Assembly (NCBI GenBank): GCA_937949725.1
Contig: CALECT010000078.1
Span: forward strand, 1-64,000
Length of the DNA: 64,000 nt
Source: an uncultured Pseudanabaenaceae cyanobacterium
Lineage (GTDB): Bacteria > Cyanobacteriota > Cyanobacteriia > PCC-9006 > JAAUQQ01
Direction of reading: 5' to 3'
Part shown: positions 8,162 through 16,429 of the stretch, piece by piece
Layout of the letters: each line of letters opens with the position of its first letter
How positions within the stretch are numbered: the first letter of the stretch is position 1
Program-made: the position numbers and the translations under genes
The notes under the pieces: generated by a model
The model's input: only the letters and a program-made list of their open reading frames with translations
Databases searched by the model: none
Told to the model about the DNA's origin: nothing

Positions 8162-9013
8162 ATGACCGTTGCCATGTCCAGTGACCTCTTAGCGCTGCAA
8201 AATGTGAGCCTGCGACTGGGGCGATCGCCCCGGTTCCTGCTCCAGGACATCAGCTTTGAGCTCCAGGCAGGGGAGGTGACTGCACTGCTAGGCAATCCGG
8301 GCAGCGGCAAAACCTCACTGCTGCAATTGATCAATGGCTTGAAATCGCCGAGTCAAGGAGAAATCCAGTGGCAGGGGAAACCGCTTTCTGAGCAATCTCC
8401 CATCGCTCTCCGCCGCCAGATTGCTTGGCTCCCCCAACAACCTCGGCTATTGGGCATGACTGGAAAGAAAGCTATCGCCTACCCTCTTCAGCTACAAGGG
8501 CTCAACAGCAGCGAAATTCAGCAGCGTCTGGAGACCTGGATAGATATCCTCAAGATTCCGCTCCCCTGGCTGGAGCAACGTGAAGAGCAGCTATCTCAGC
8601 CCGCCATTCAGGCGATCGCCCTAGTCCGCTCCTTAGTCATGGAGCCCCAGCTGATCCTGCTTGACAACCCCTGGCCTAAAACTCTCAACACAACGATGCA
8701 CGGTGCGGCAGCGGCCTTGCAGCTCAACGAATCAAGCGAGCTACAGGCTTGGGAGAGTCCACAAGCACAAGTCAACTTAGCCCTGTCAAAGTTCACCCAA
8801 GCAGGAGGTGCTGTGCTCTGGGCGATGACTGCAGAAAATAATATATCGACAGCAGAAGACCCTCCAATTCCCCAGCGATTGTTATGCCTCACCGAGGGGA
8901 AACTGACAGGTCAGCATGCTGCAACGCCTACTGAATGGAAGCGAGCTCTAGCTGAGCTGGCTCAGGTTCCAACCACAAAAAACACGGCCTCTGAGGCAGA
9001 AGATTGGGACTAA
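8162..9013 (+). CDS. ABC transporter ATP-binding protein with degenerate catalytic motifs
   Basis: The 283-residue protein has an ABC ATPase fold: Walker A GNPGSGKTS (44-52) and a Q-loop in AWLPQQP (about 89-95). The rest of the active site is altered. The signature at 144-148 is LSQPA instead of LSGGQ; Walker B LILLD ends at D168 but Asn169 replaces the catalytic Glu; the D-loop SALD is absent; and the H-loop position in VLWAMTAEN has Ala for His. It probably binds ATP but hydrolyses it poorly, if at all. A second ATG (8174) is an alternative start. Partner is presumably the membrane protein just upstream (40-bp gap). Confidence 0.85.
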   Translation: MTVAMSSDLLALQNVSLRLGRSPRFLLQDISFELQAGEVTALLGNPGSGKTSLLQLINGLKSPSQGEIQWQGKPLSEQSPIALRRQIAWLPQQPRLLGMTGKKAIAYPLQLQGLNSSEIQQRLETWIDILKIPLPWLEQREEQLSQPAIQAIALVRSLVMEPQLILLDNPWPKTLNTTMHGAAAALQLNESSELQAWESPQAQVNLALSKFTQAGGAVLWAMTAENNISTAEDPPIPQRLLCLTEGKLTGQHAATPTEWKRALAELAQVPTTKNTASEAEDWD

Positions 9014-9057
9014 TTGCAGAGACCTAGAGCCAATCCAATAACATCAATAAACGGAGC

Positions 9058-9816
9058 CTAAGCCATCAGGGCAGACCGCTTACTCACAGCCTGTTCCGCA
9101 CCGATGGCGTCAGCACCTTCATCAGGCTCAAGCACTTCCATATTGAAGCGATAGCCCACATTGCGAACGGTTTGAATCAGGCTGGGCTGACGAGGATCAA
9201 CCTCTAGCTTCTTGCGCAAAGAGAGGATGTGAGTATCCACCGTCCGGGGGTTATCAATGCCGTTGGGCCAAGCGCGCTCCAAAATATCAGCGCGGCTCAG
9301 GGGAAGACCTAGGGCCTGCACCAGCACATAAAGCAAGCTAAATTCCTGGGGCGTGAGTTCGATAGGAATTGTTTTCAGTTTGACCCTGCGCTGAATCAAG
9401 TCAACTTCCAGGTCTCCATACTCAAGCGAAGCAGGAGGAGCACTAGAACGGTGACGACGAGTTAGAGCCTCAACCCTGGCTAAGAACTCCTGCATGCCGA
9501 AGGGCTTACTCAGGTAGTCATCAGCTCCAGCCTGGAGCCCACTGACAATATCGGTTTCATCACCCAGGGTGGAAAGCATCAACAGGAGAGATGAAGCTTG
9601 CTGCTGAATCCAACGACAGAGATCCAAGGCATCTCCGTCGCTTAGCTCGGTATCAAGGACAACCAAGTGGGGAGAGTTTTGAGCCAGCTTATTCTTAGCT
9701 TGATCAGCCCCGGTTGATTGGGATAGACGGTAACCCGTTTGCTGCAAATGCCAGGTGAGTAGCGATCGCAGGTGAGGGTTACCGGAAATTAAATGAATTT
9801 GTAGGGAGGTAGCCAC
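9058..9816 (-). CDS. Atypical OmpR/PhoB-family response regulator, possibly NblR-like
   Basis: The 252-residue protein has a receiver domain (about 6-118) and a winged-helix DNA-binding domain (about 130-228, LTPQEFSLLYVLVQ... TVDTHILSLRKKLE...TVRNVGYRFN). The phospho-acceptor Asp55 (VVLDTEL), a Ser in MLSTL and Lys in LSKPF are present. The acidic pair that binds Mg2+ is missing: IHLISGNP stands where LLVDDEP is usual. NblR, the cyanobacterial regulator of phycobilisome degradation, is one regulator with such an atypical receiver; the match is a suggestion only. No kinase gene is adjacent. Confidence 0.85.
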   Translation of the reverse strand: MATSLQIHLISGNPHLRSLLTWHLQQTGYRLSQSTGADQAKNKLAQNSPHLVVLDTELSDGDALDLCRWIQQQASSLLLMLSTLGDETDIVSGLQAGADDYLSKPFGMQEFLARVEALTRRHRSSAPPASLEYGDLEVDLIQRRVKLKTIPIELTPQEFSLLYVLVQALGLPLSRADILERAWPNGIDNPRTVDTHILSLRKKLEVDPRQPSLIQTVRNVGYRFNMEVLEPDEGADAIGAEQAVSKRSALMA

Positions 9817-10239
9817 AGGAGAAGCTCTCAGGAAATATTCCGGACTTACTGCGGTAAGCGAAGCATCATCGCGATGTCGTCATAACCGCCCATAACGGCC
9901 TGGCATTGCAGTGACAAATCACCACAATAAAAAGCAGGTTTACATATCTGAAACTATAACAAACTCCATACTTACGCCTCTGTAACCTCTGCTACCTGCT
10001 TCCAGATAGAGGCAGAATCTTATTCTCATCTTTACTCAATTGGGAGCTGATGGCAGAATTAATGAGGAGCAAGCCTGAAAACCACACCAGGGAATGATCC
10101 CAAGATGAAATAGCGGTACAATGGGGATAAGCCATCGTGAGATGTTTTAGCTTTGACCATTTCCTACACCCCTGCGGGCACCTCGTAGCAAATGCGTCAT
10201 GTTTTGTTACTTATTGAGTCTCAAGCTTAAAGATTTTCT
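9817..10239. other. Intergenic region between divergent genes
   Basis: Promoter space for the response regulator (minus) and the 10240 gene (plus). A TACAAT box occurs near 10117 without a good -35 partner. No gene, RNA or repeat that I can support. Confidence 0.35.
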
Positions 10240-10494
10240 ATGCTTCAGAATACCGACGCGATTCGTCACTATCAGAAGCTAACCGACGCTCTGGTTGATT
10301 CTTGGGAGCGTGGCTATCGCTACGATGACCTCCGCCAATATGTGGACGGTTATCTAGCAGCGTTGCGCAATGTCAATGTGATCGAAGCTTTTCAGATTCA
10401 TCGTCTAGAAGAGGAGGTCGTTCGCTTCTTGCGTGACCCTTCCAATTTTGAGTTGGCTCAACCCCAGGTTGAGTACGATTACGACTATCGCTAA
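10240..10494 (+). CDS. Small conserved cyanobacterial protein (DUF6761-like)
   Basis: The 84-residue soluble protein MLQNTDAIRHYQKLTDALVD... with a central YRYDDLRQYVDGYLAALRN helix and IHRLEEEVVRFLRDPSNFE matches my recollection of a short protein family conserved across cyanobacteria and annotated DUF6761. The function is unknown. The acidic/Tyr tail is VEYDYDYR. It ends in front of a strong bidirectional terminator shared with the convergent glutaredoxin gene. Confidence 0.8.
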   Translation: MLQNTDAIRHYQKLTDALVDSWERGYRYDDLRQYVDGYLAALRNVNVIEAFQIHRLEEEVVRFLRDPSNFELAQPQVEYDYDYR

Positions 10495-10557
10495 ATTTCA
10501 ACCACTGGTTGGCTCCCAAAACCACCAATTCAAGACAACCTTTGGGTTCTATCCATG

Positions 10558-10596
10558 AAAAAGTCCCCTCGGAAGCTATTCCGAGGGGACTTTTTT
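10558..10596. terminator. Bidirectional intrinsic terminator
   Basis: Perfect 13-bp arms AAGTCCCCTCGGA (10561-10573) and complement (10580-10592) around a 6-nt loop, flanked by an A-run on the left and a T-run on the right, so it works for both convergent genes. Confidence 0.95.
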
Positions 10597-10621
10597 ACGC
10601 AGTAGCAATCAGTACGGTGCT

Positions 10622-10945
10622 CTAGGAAGCGAGGGCAACCTCAGCCATTTGCTGTAGCTCACCGTTTTGGTAAAGCTCAATTAAAACATCAGAGCCACCA
10701 ACGAACTCGCCGTCAATGTAGACCTGGGGAATGGTGGGCCAGTTGGAATATTCTTTGATTCCCTGGCGAACATCTGGGTTCTCAAGCACATCCAGAGTCT
10801 CAAAAGGAATGCCCAGAGCATTGAGGATTTGAACCACATTGTTGGAGAAGCCGCATTGGGGCATGAGCTTGTTGCCCTTCATGAAGACAAAAATCTTGTT
10901 GTCTTGAACGAGGCCGTCGATTTTTGCTTTGAGTTCAGGGGTCAT
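10622..10945 (-). CDS. grxD: Monothiol glutaredoxin (Grx4/GrxD type)
   Basis: This CGFS-class glutaredoxin carries and transfers [2Fe-2S] clusters with glutathione, often with a BolA partner. The start at 10945 (MTPELKAKIDGLVQ) gives 107 residues, the usual length; an in-frame extension to 11005 looks non-conserved. Signatures: Cys31 in QCGFSNNVV, the WPTIPQVYIDGEFVGGSDVL glutathione-binding block. It follows the bolA gene on the same strand with a 69-bp gap, matching the known functional pairing. Confidence 0.95.
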   Translation of the reverse strand: MTPELKAKIDGLVQDNKIFVFMKGNKLMPQCGFSNNVVQILNALGIPFETLDVLENPDVRQGIKEYSNWPTIPQVYIDGEFVGGSDVLIELYQNGELQQMAEVALAS

Positions 10946-11014
10946 AGGAGCCAAAAAGATAAAGAACAGTGAGTTAAAGCTTGGTGCTGAGACAGGGCCC
11001 ATCACATTGCCAGA

Positions 11015-11269
11015 TTAAGCGTTGGCGGCTGCCCAGCTTTCTGGGGTGTAGGTCTTGAGGGCCAGGGCGTGAATGGTGTTATCAGCCATGGACTCGTTCA
11101 CTGCTCCATAGACGAGCTGGTGTTGCTTGACCAAGGACTTACCTGCGAATTCCGAGGAGACCACAACCACTTGGTAATGGTCACCGCCACCGGTCATGTC
11201 TTGGACTTGAACCTCGGCGTCGGGCAGTTTTGCCTTGATCATGGTTTCGACTGCGTCGGGGGTAACCAT
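11015..11269 (-). CDS. BolA family protein
   Basis: The 84-residue protein has the BolA fold signature: an N-terminal helix [10 protein letters not shown], strands [20 protein letters not shown], then [19 protein letters not shown] with the conserved His in KQHQLVY, and a C-terminal [13 protein letters not shown]. BolA proteins bind a [2Fe-2S] cluster jointly with CGFS glutaredoxins; the grxD gene directly downstream makes that partnership likely here. The second His-containing segment GDHYQV could contribute a ligand. Confidence 0.93.
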   Translation of the reverse strand: MVTPDAVETMIKAKLPDAEVQVQDMTGGGDHYQVVVVSSEFAGKSLVKQHQLVYGAVNESMADNTIHALALKTYTPESWAAANA

Positions 11270-11361
11270 GGATATTTTGAGGGATAAGCGAACGTCCCCA
11301 TTGTAAGGGCGGATTGTAAGGCTGTTGTGGTTCGTAAGCTATGGCGATCATAAGGCGATCG

Positions 11362-12576
11362 CTAGTCCAACACTGCAAGGACGGCTTTGGGCGCAAGCTT
11401 GTCTTTAAACCACACGATGGGGACCGGAAGTTGGTCGAAGTTGACGCCTGCTTTCTCTAAGTTAAGTCGTTCAGAGATCGCTAGAACAATATCGGTACGA
11501 CCCGATTTCTTCACCTGGGCAAATTTTTTGCGCAAATATTCAGGACGCCAGTAGCCGACGATTTCCAACAGGCGCGTCTGGCCATCGGGATGGACGAGGC
11601 GAAAGTCGGGAATCATAACGCTGCCAGGAATGGGAATGAGATCCACTTCCCGCTCTAGCTGCCAGTCCGTTTTGAGCTTGTCCCAACGCTTGACGAAGGA
11701 TTCTTCCAACATGCTGTCGTAGGTTTTGCCTGGGGGGTAATGACTAACGAGGCCACAGTCCGCATCGAGGCTAAAGCGGGCTGGGCGTTTTTCCTTGGTG
11801 TAGAAGTCTTTGCGCATGAGCTGGGCCGTGAGGGACCAGCGGCTGACATGGAGCAGGGCGGGCAGGAGCTTGGCGATGGAGAGGCCGTAGCGGGTGCTGG
11901 CTTTGAACAGGCTGGTGGGGCCATCGACGGTGATGGTAAAGCCCTGGTCTGGGTCGCCCTCGATGTAGGCCATCAGCTGGAATAGCTTGAGGTAGCGAAA
12001 GAGCAGCTTGTACTCGCCGGGGTCGTTGCGGTGGGCGTTGAGCACCAGCTGGGTGGCTTGGTAGAAGATGCCCTGGACCTGGGAGAGGTTGTAGCGGTGG
12101 AGTAAGGCTTCGGCTGTGGGTGGGTCGTATTGGGTGAGGATGCGGTTTTGCGGCAAGTCGGCATAGAGGCCCTGGCGTACTTCCTGGGCCAGGACTTCCC
12201 GGTCTAGTTCTTGGCTGAGGGTCGTTGCGATCGCTTCCAATGTCAGCTCCGTCTGCTCCTGGGACTGCACTGCTGCTGCGGCCTTCGCAAACACCCGAGG
12301 CCTCAGCTCTGCTGGCTCTAGGGGGCTGACTACTTCAAACTCACAAAAGCCCTGGCGAAGTAAGTGGGCCAGTCCCCGCTGAATTTTGAAGTCTGGATTG
12401 TGCCCCTCAAGCTCCGACAATTGCTTGTCCAGCTCCCCCTGGCGCTTGCCTTGGGCCTGACTAAAGCAGTCGATCAGGCTCTGGGCCAAGGCTAGATTGC
12501 TTTTATCAATTGCTAGCCGCTTGGGAGTGATACTTTCTCCCGAGAGACGGCTGATAAGGAGATCACTGGGAAGCAT
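11362..12576 (-). CDS. DUF790 family protein, Bax1-like predicted nuclease
   Basis: The 404-residue protein matches DUF790, the family of archaeal Bax1, which binds XPB helicase and cleaves DNA in repair. It starts MLPSDLLISRLSGESITPK. The family core FSLDADCGLVSHYPPGKTYDSMLEESF lies near 265-292. The nuclease-like motif follows: VMIPDFRLVHPDG ... LLEIVGYWRPEYLRKK, with Asp and Glu placed as in PD-(D/E)xK enzymes. XPB-type helicase genes often adjoin DUF790 genes; none is next to this one. Cytosolic; function in DNA metabolism is inferred. Confidence 0.85.
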   Translation of the reverse strand: MLPSDLLISRLSGESITPKRLAIDKSNLALAQSLIDCFSQAQGKRQGELDKQLSELEGHNPDFKIQRGLAHLLRQGFCEFEVVSPLEPAELRPRVFAKAAAAVQSQEQTELTLEAIATTLSQELDREVLAQEVRQGLYADLPQNRILTQYDPPTAEALLHRYNLSQVQGIFYQATQLVLNAHRNDPGEYKLLFRYLKLFQLMAYIEGDPDQGFTITVDGPTSLFKASTRYGLSIAKLLPALLHVSRWSLTAQLMRKDFYTKEKRPARFSLDADCGLVSHYPPGKTYDSMLEESFVKRWDKLKTDWQLEREVDLIPIPGSVMIPDFRLVHPDGQTRLLEIVGYWRPEYLRKKFAQVKKSGRTDIVLAISERLNLEKAGVNFDQLPVPIVWFKDKLAPKAVLAVLD

Positions 12577-12842
12577 GGCAAAGCGCTAAGTAATGGAGTC
12601 TTGGTCTTTGGCCATCCCAAGAGATGTGAGATGGGTGGCGATCGCTATGCATCCGCGTGACCAATGCTCCCTTCCCCAAGAGTCTGTTTGAAAAGTGCCG
12701 TTGGCAGTTGTAGCCATGCTTGCGAGCGTTAACAGTTCTGCTCCAAACAGCAAGATCTTAAGTTATTAGGCACTAGTTCTTCCGTTTGGCTGACTTTCCA
12801 AACGTCCTCTAATAGGATTCTAAAGGCACCTCACCAAACACC

Positions 12843-13433
12843 ATGACCCATTCCACCGATATTCAAACCATGGCCCGCTGGATGGCGGCGGATTTTAGTA
12901 ATCAGCTCCAAGCCTTCGACAACCCGCCGTTTTTTGCCCATATCCGGGTTTGTATGAGGCCGCTGCCCGTGGCATTGATGGGGGCTCCCAGCTTGTATCT
13001 AGAGCAGGCCTATGACATCGGTCTCAATACGCCCTATCGAGCCAGAGTGCTGAAGTTTGAAGCCCATGGTGATCACATTGAGCTGGGCAACTATGAAATT
13101 GTTGATGGTGAGGCATTCTATGGTGCCTCGCGGGAGCCTGAGCGTTTGGCAGAGCTCAAGCCCGAGCAAATTCGAAAGTTACCAGGCTGTTCATTTGTGG
13201 TGACCTGGACAGGCAATAGCTTTAAGGCAGTGGTGGAGCCTGGCAAATGCTGCAAGGTGAATCGTAAAGGACAGGACACCTACTTAGATAGTGAATTTGA
13301 GGTGTTTGAAGATCGGCTCGTGAGTCTGGATCGAGGACGAGATCTAGAAACCGACGAATTGGTCTGGGGCTCCATCGCAGGGCCTTTCAAGTTTGAGAAG
13401 TGGGGGGATTTCTCTGCCGAAGTGACCGTTTAA
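12843..13433 (+). CDS. cpcT: CpeT/CpcT family phycobiliprotein bilin lyase
   Basis: CpcT attaches phycocyanobilin to the beta-subunit cysteine near position 153 of phycocyanin; CpeT homologues act on phycoerythrin or as chaperones. The 196-residue length and sequence fit CpcT: ARWMAADFSNQLQAFDNPPFFAHIRVCMRPL, then LYLEQAYDIGLNTPYRARVL, and CSFVVTWTGNSFKAVVEPGKCC near residues 118-140. I favour CpcT over CpeT because of length and the DNPPFFAHIRVCMRPLP block, but substrate cannot be proved from sequence. No phycobiliprotein structural genes lie in the window. Confidence 0.88.
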   Translation: MTHSTDIQTMARWMAADFSNQLQAFDNPPFFAHIRVCMRPLPVALMGAPSLYLEQAYDIGLNTPYRARVLKFEAHGDHIELGNYEIVDGEAFYGASREPERLAELKPEQIRKLPGCSFVVTWTGNSFKAVVEPGKCCKVNRKGQDTYLDSEFEVFEDRLVSLDRGRDLETDELVWGSIAGPFKFEKWGDFSAEVTV

Positions 13434-13456
13434 GCCGCCTCCACTGAAACCAAATT

Positions 13457-13497
13457 CCAAAAGACCGCGAGATAAACATCATCTCGCGGTCTTTTGG
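13457..13497. terminator. Bidirectional terminator, 17-bp perfect stem
   Basis: CCAAAAGACCGCGAGAT (13457-13473) and its exact complement (13481-13497) enclose a 7-nt loop; A/T runs lie inside the stem base on both sides. It separates the convergent cpcT and 13522-14655 genes. Confidence 0.9.
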
Positions 13498-13521
13498 GAG
13501 CAATTCAATTCAGCAAATAGC

Positions 13522-14655
13522 CTAAGCCTCAGCCGGTAGACCCAACAGCGCTGCTAAGCGCTTCACATCCACATAGTCATCACTCATGCGGAAAACACAT
13601 TCCGCTTTGACCTCTTCGTGGAAACGCACCTGGCTAAAGGCCTGCTCAATTAGTTCCACCGTTGTCAGGGTATCCAGATCCACAGAAATAACCGGAACCT
13701 CTAGCTCTTCTGCTCGGGTGAGGATGTCTTGCTTCGGAGCAACCCGACCGGTGAGGATCAAGCATTGGGTGGAGGTCTCCAGGGCTGCGAGCTGAAGATC
13801 TGTGCGATCGCCCCCGGTCACCACCGCCATATTGTGGCCTCGGCGGAAATACTCCAGGGCAGAGTTGACGTTCATGGCACCAATGCACAAGCTCTCCACC
13901 ATCAAGTCCTGATGCGTCTTGCCACAGAGCACCTTGGCATTGAGTCGCTGTACCAGCTCCTCAACGCTGACACTGCGCAACAGATCCATATGGGGCACGA
14001 TGCCGAAAATGGGAATGCCCTGGGATTCTAGGTAAGGCTTGACGTCGTTTTCAATCAGCTTGACGTCCTTCTCGGGTACGTCATTGAACAAAATGCCCAG
14101 GAGACGGTCGCCTAGCTTCTTCTTCGCTGACAAAATCGAGTCAATACTGGTCAGATCGGTGAACGGAGCCACAAGCAGGATGGAAGACTCCAGCGCTTCG
14201 CCCATCTCAACCAGAGATAGATTAAAGAGGAAGCCTTCGCTGAGTGTCCCCGGACCTTCTACTAGGACAATGTCGCTGTCAGTGGTCTGACCATAGACCT
14301 TGCTCAGATCTTGGCGATAATCTTGAGAGTCCTTGCCCTGGAGACGCAGCTGTAGCGTTGGCTGGTCCAGCATGAGGAGGGTTGGCTGGAGTTGATTATC
14401 CTTGAGATCCAGCGCTTCGGTTAGGAAACGAACATCTTCGTCAACCTCTGTAGAGCAGGAAGCACTGACTTCATTGGGCGCTGTGTGATTTGGGGCATCT
14501 AGGCAAGTGCCTAGGGGTTTGCCATAGGAAATCTTGTGACCCAATTCGCTCAGCCGCTGGGCCAAGCTCAATACCATGGCGGACTTGCCACAGTGGTCCT
14601 CCACAGAGCCTACCAGCAGGCACTTTGCGGTTTTTACCACGCCCCTCTCCGCCAT
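13522..14655 (-). CDS. BioD-like/DRTGG phosphotransacetylase-family protein
   Basis: The 377-residue protein has an N-terminal P-loop NTPase domain of the BioD/CobQ type with a modified Walker A (GSVEDHCGKSA, about 16-26) and VLVEGPGTLSEGF, and a C-terminal DRTGG domain (about 225-335, with AMNVNSALEYFRRGHNMAVVTGGDRTDLQL). This layout equals the N-terminal regulatory part of large phosphotransacetylases; the catalytic Pta domain is absent, so it is probably a sensor or regulator rather than an acetyltransferase. An EbsA-like pilus gene lies 154 bp upstream on the same strand. Confidence 0.88.
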   Translation of the reverse strand: MAERGVVKTAKCLLVGSVEDHCGKSAMVLSLAQRLSELGHKISYGKPLGTCLDAPNHTAPNEVSASCSTEVDEDVRFLTEALDLKDNQLQPTLLMLDQPTLQLRLQGKDSQDYRQDLSKVYGQTTDSDIVLVEGPGTLSEGFLFNLSLVEMGEALESSILLVAPFTDLTSIDSILSAKKKLGDRLLGILFNDVPEKDVKLIENDVKPYLESQGIPIFGIVPHMDLLRSVSVEELVQRLNAKVLCGKTHQDLMVESLCIGAMNVNSALEYFRRGHNMAVVTGGDRTDLQLAALETSTQCLILTGRVAPKQDILTRAEELEVPVISVDLDTLTTVELIEQAFSQVRFHEEVKAECVFRMSDDYVDVKRLAALLGLPAEA

Positions 14656-14809
14656 TTCATCATTACAAGGTTGAAGTTCTCAGCCTACCGTCTTGGTGGA
14701 CCCATTGCGATCGCAAATTCGCACCTTATCTCACAAGGCATCGCACAGATTCACTCTGAGTCAGCCCGGGTGGGTGGGGAGCTTATCCATAGATTGAGTC
14801 CCATGGGCT

Positions 14810-15193
14810 TTAGCCCAAATCTTCGTATTGCAGGAGACGGCGATAGAAAGACTGGGAAAAGTCAGTCACTTTGAGACGCTTATGGTTAATCAGGAGCTCA
14901 ATCAGGCATTCAATGAACTCATGGTTCGCCATGGTGACTTCGTAATCCAGCTCAGAATTGCCATCAAACTGGATGCGGCAGCGAGTCATCTCAGCCGGGA
15001 GATTGGAGACAAACCAGCTGGCGACGAAGGGAACGCTCTCGCCCCCTTCAATGCGCCGGGAGCCTTCTAGGGCAGCCTTTTGGTAAAGCGCGATCGCAAA
15101 GGGCAATACTTGGCGCTTGTTCTGCTGGGAGTAGTAGGGAAGATAGACGCTGACCGCTTGCTTAGGAGCGGGGGCTAATTGACTAAAATCCAT
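14810..15193 (-). CDS. ebsA: Probable type IV pilus biogenesis protein EbsA
   Basis: The 127-residue soluble protein MDFSQLAPAPKQAVSVYLPYY... with LPFAIALYQKAALEGSRRIEGGESVPFVASWFV and ITNHKR-like C-terminal helices resembles the cyanobacterial EbsA family, first described in Synechococcus elongatus as needed for pilus assembly and for biofilm self-suppression. I rest this on sequence memory, so a hypothetical-protein call is the alternative. A prepilin-like gene lies elsewhere in this window (208-720). Confidence 0.65.
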   Translation of the reverse strand: MDFSQLAPAPKQAVSVYLPYYSQQNKRQVLPFAIALYQKAALEGSRRIEGGESVPFVASWFVSNLPAEMTRCRIQFDGNSELDYEVTMANHEFIECLIELLINHKRLKVTDFSQSFYRRLLQYEDLG

Positions 15194-15595
15194 GATTGGC
15201 GGTTTCTCCTAGATTGACCGAGCCAGAGCGCTCGATGAAATGCTGACGAACTGAGCCCTTCTCCTCAAAAGACAAGTAATCAAGAGGCCATAGGCACTGA
15301 ATTACTGCTGGGGCAACAGATATTGCCGGGACAGCCAAGCTGGAAGTCTAGGATCACTAGAGCAATTCCGCCATTAGATTACCCTCTAACGGATGAAAAA
15401 TATCTCCAGCCCCCATCATTGCCAAGCTTCACCATCAAGCTCACCGTTAGAATGCCCGACCAGCCATGCAGGATAGAGATGAGTTATTCGCTTTTGGTTG
15501 ATTTGGCCGAGCCAGGTCTCGCCCGGAGTCCAGCTTCGTTCTGAAGGCAGGAGCCTTGCTATAAGATCCAGCCAGGGAAATAGCAAGGAGCAGCA
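15194..15595. other. Intergenic region between divergent genes
   Basis: About 400 bp upstream of both the EbsA-like gene (minus) and the SDR gene (plus). Several short frames overlap on both strands with no support. AAGGAG at 15583-15588 is the SDR ribosome-binding site. Confidence 0.35.
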
Positions 15596-16339
15596 ATGGC
15601 ACAGGCACTGAGAGGAAAGACGGTGGCGGTGACCGGAGCTTCGGGACGGCTGGGCCAAGCATTGCTGAAATCGCTCCAAGCCCAAGGAGCCAAACTCATT
15701 GCTCTCAGCTCCAGTTCCAAGCAGCTTAGCCTTGATGAGTCCTCCGCTCCGCTTGAAACCATTGTCTGGAAAGTTGGCGAGGAGGAGGCTTTAGAACCGC
15801 TGCTCAAAACCGTGGATATCTTGGTGATCAATCATGGGGTGAATGTTTATGGCGATCGCACCCCGGAAGCAATCAACCGCTCCTACGAAATCAATGCCTT
15901 CTCTGGCTGGCGTCTACTAGAGCTATTCCTACAGACTGTGCAATCTGTTCAAAGTAACGACGAAAACAGAGGGGCAACTCACAATAAAGAAGTTTGGGTT
16001 AACACCTCTGAGGCCGAGTCAAATCCTGCCTTGAGCCCGCTATATGAGTTAAGCAAGCGAACCCTTGGAGATTTAGTCACGTTGCGGCGCTTGGATTCGC
16101 CTTGCACAATTCGCAAGTTGATTTTGGGACCTTTCAAAAGTGAGCTGAACCCCGCTGGAATTATGTCGGCGGACAAGGTTGCTGAGAAGATTGTGGCCAA
16201 GGCGATGCGGGGACAACGGAATGTGGTGGTGACGATCAACCCCCTCACCTTCGTGACGTTTCCCATTAAGGAATTTTTGGTGTCGTCTTACTTTCGACTG
16301 TTTACGCGATCGCCTCAAACCAACACCAGCGAGCCATAA
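15596..16339 (+). CDS. Short-chain dehydrogenase/reductase family protein
   Basis: The 247-residue protein has the NAD(P)-binding Rossmann start KTVAVTGASGRLGQALL (Gly motif TGASGRLG, about 14-21), the NHGVN motif at about 80-84, a Ser in NTSEAES and the catalytic YELSK pair near residue 150. These are the SDR Tyr-x-x-x-Lys hallmarks. The sequence resembles the reductase half of cyanobacterial sterol-desaturase/SDR fusion proteins, but no desaturase part is present. Substrate unknown. A hydrophobic segment FVTFPIKEFLVSSYF near the end may touch the membrane. Confidence 0.85.
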   Translation: MAQALRGKTVAVTGASGRLGQALLKSLQAQGAKLIALSSSSKQLSLDESSAPLETIVWKVGEEEALEPLLKTVDILVINHGVNVYGDRTPEAINRSYEINAFSGWRLLELFLQTVQSVQSNDENRGATHNKEVWVNTSEAESNPALSPLYELSKRTLGDLVTLRRLDSPCTIRKLILGPFKSELNPAGIMSADKVAEKIVAKAMRGQRNVVVTINPLTFVTFPIKEFLVSSYFRLFTRSPQTNTSEP

Positions 16340-16342
16340 ACA

Positions 16343-16371
16343 AAAGCCCCCAGCGCATCACTGGGGGCTTT
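16343..16371. terminator. Intrinsic terminator after the SDR gene
   Basis: AAAGCCCCCAG (16343-16353) and exact complement (16361-16371) around a 7-nt loop, ending in TTT; flanking A-run makes it usable by the convergent map gene 60 bp away. Confidence 0.88.
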
Positions 16372-16429
16372 CACAATCAGTCATAGGTAAAGAAACGCTC
16401 TATCAGACTCGTTAAGAGCCCAAACTCGT

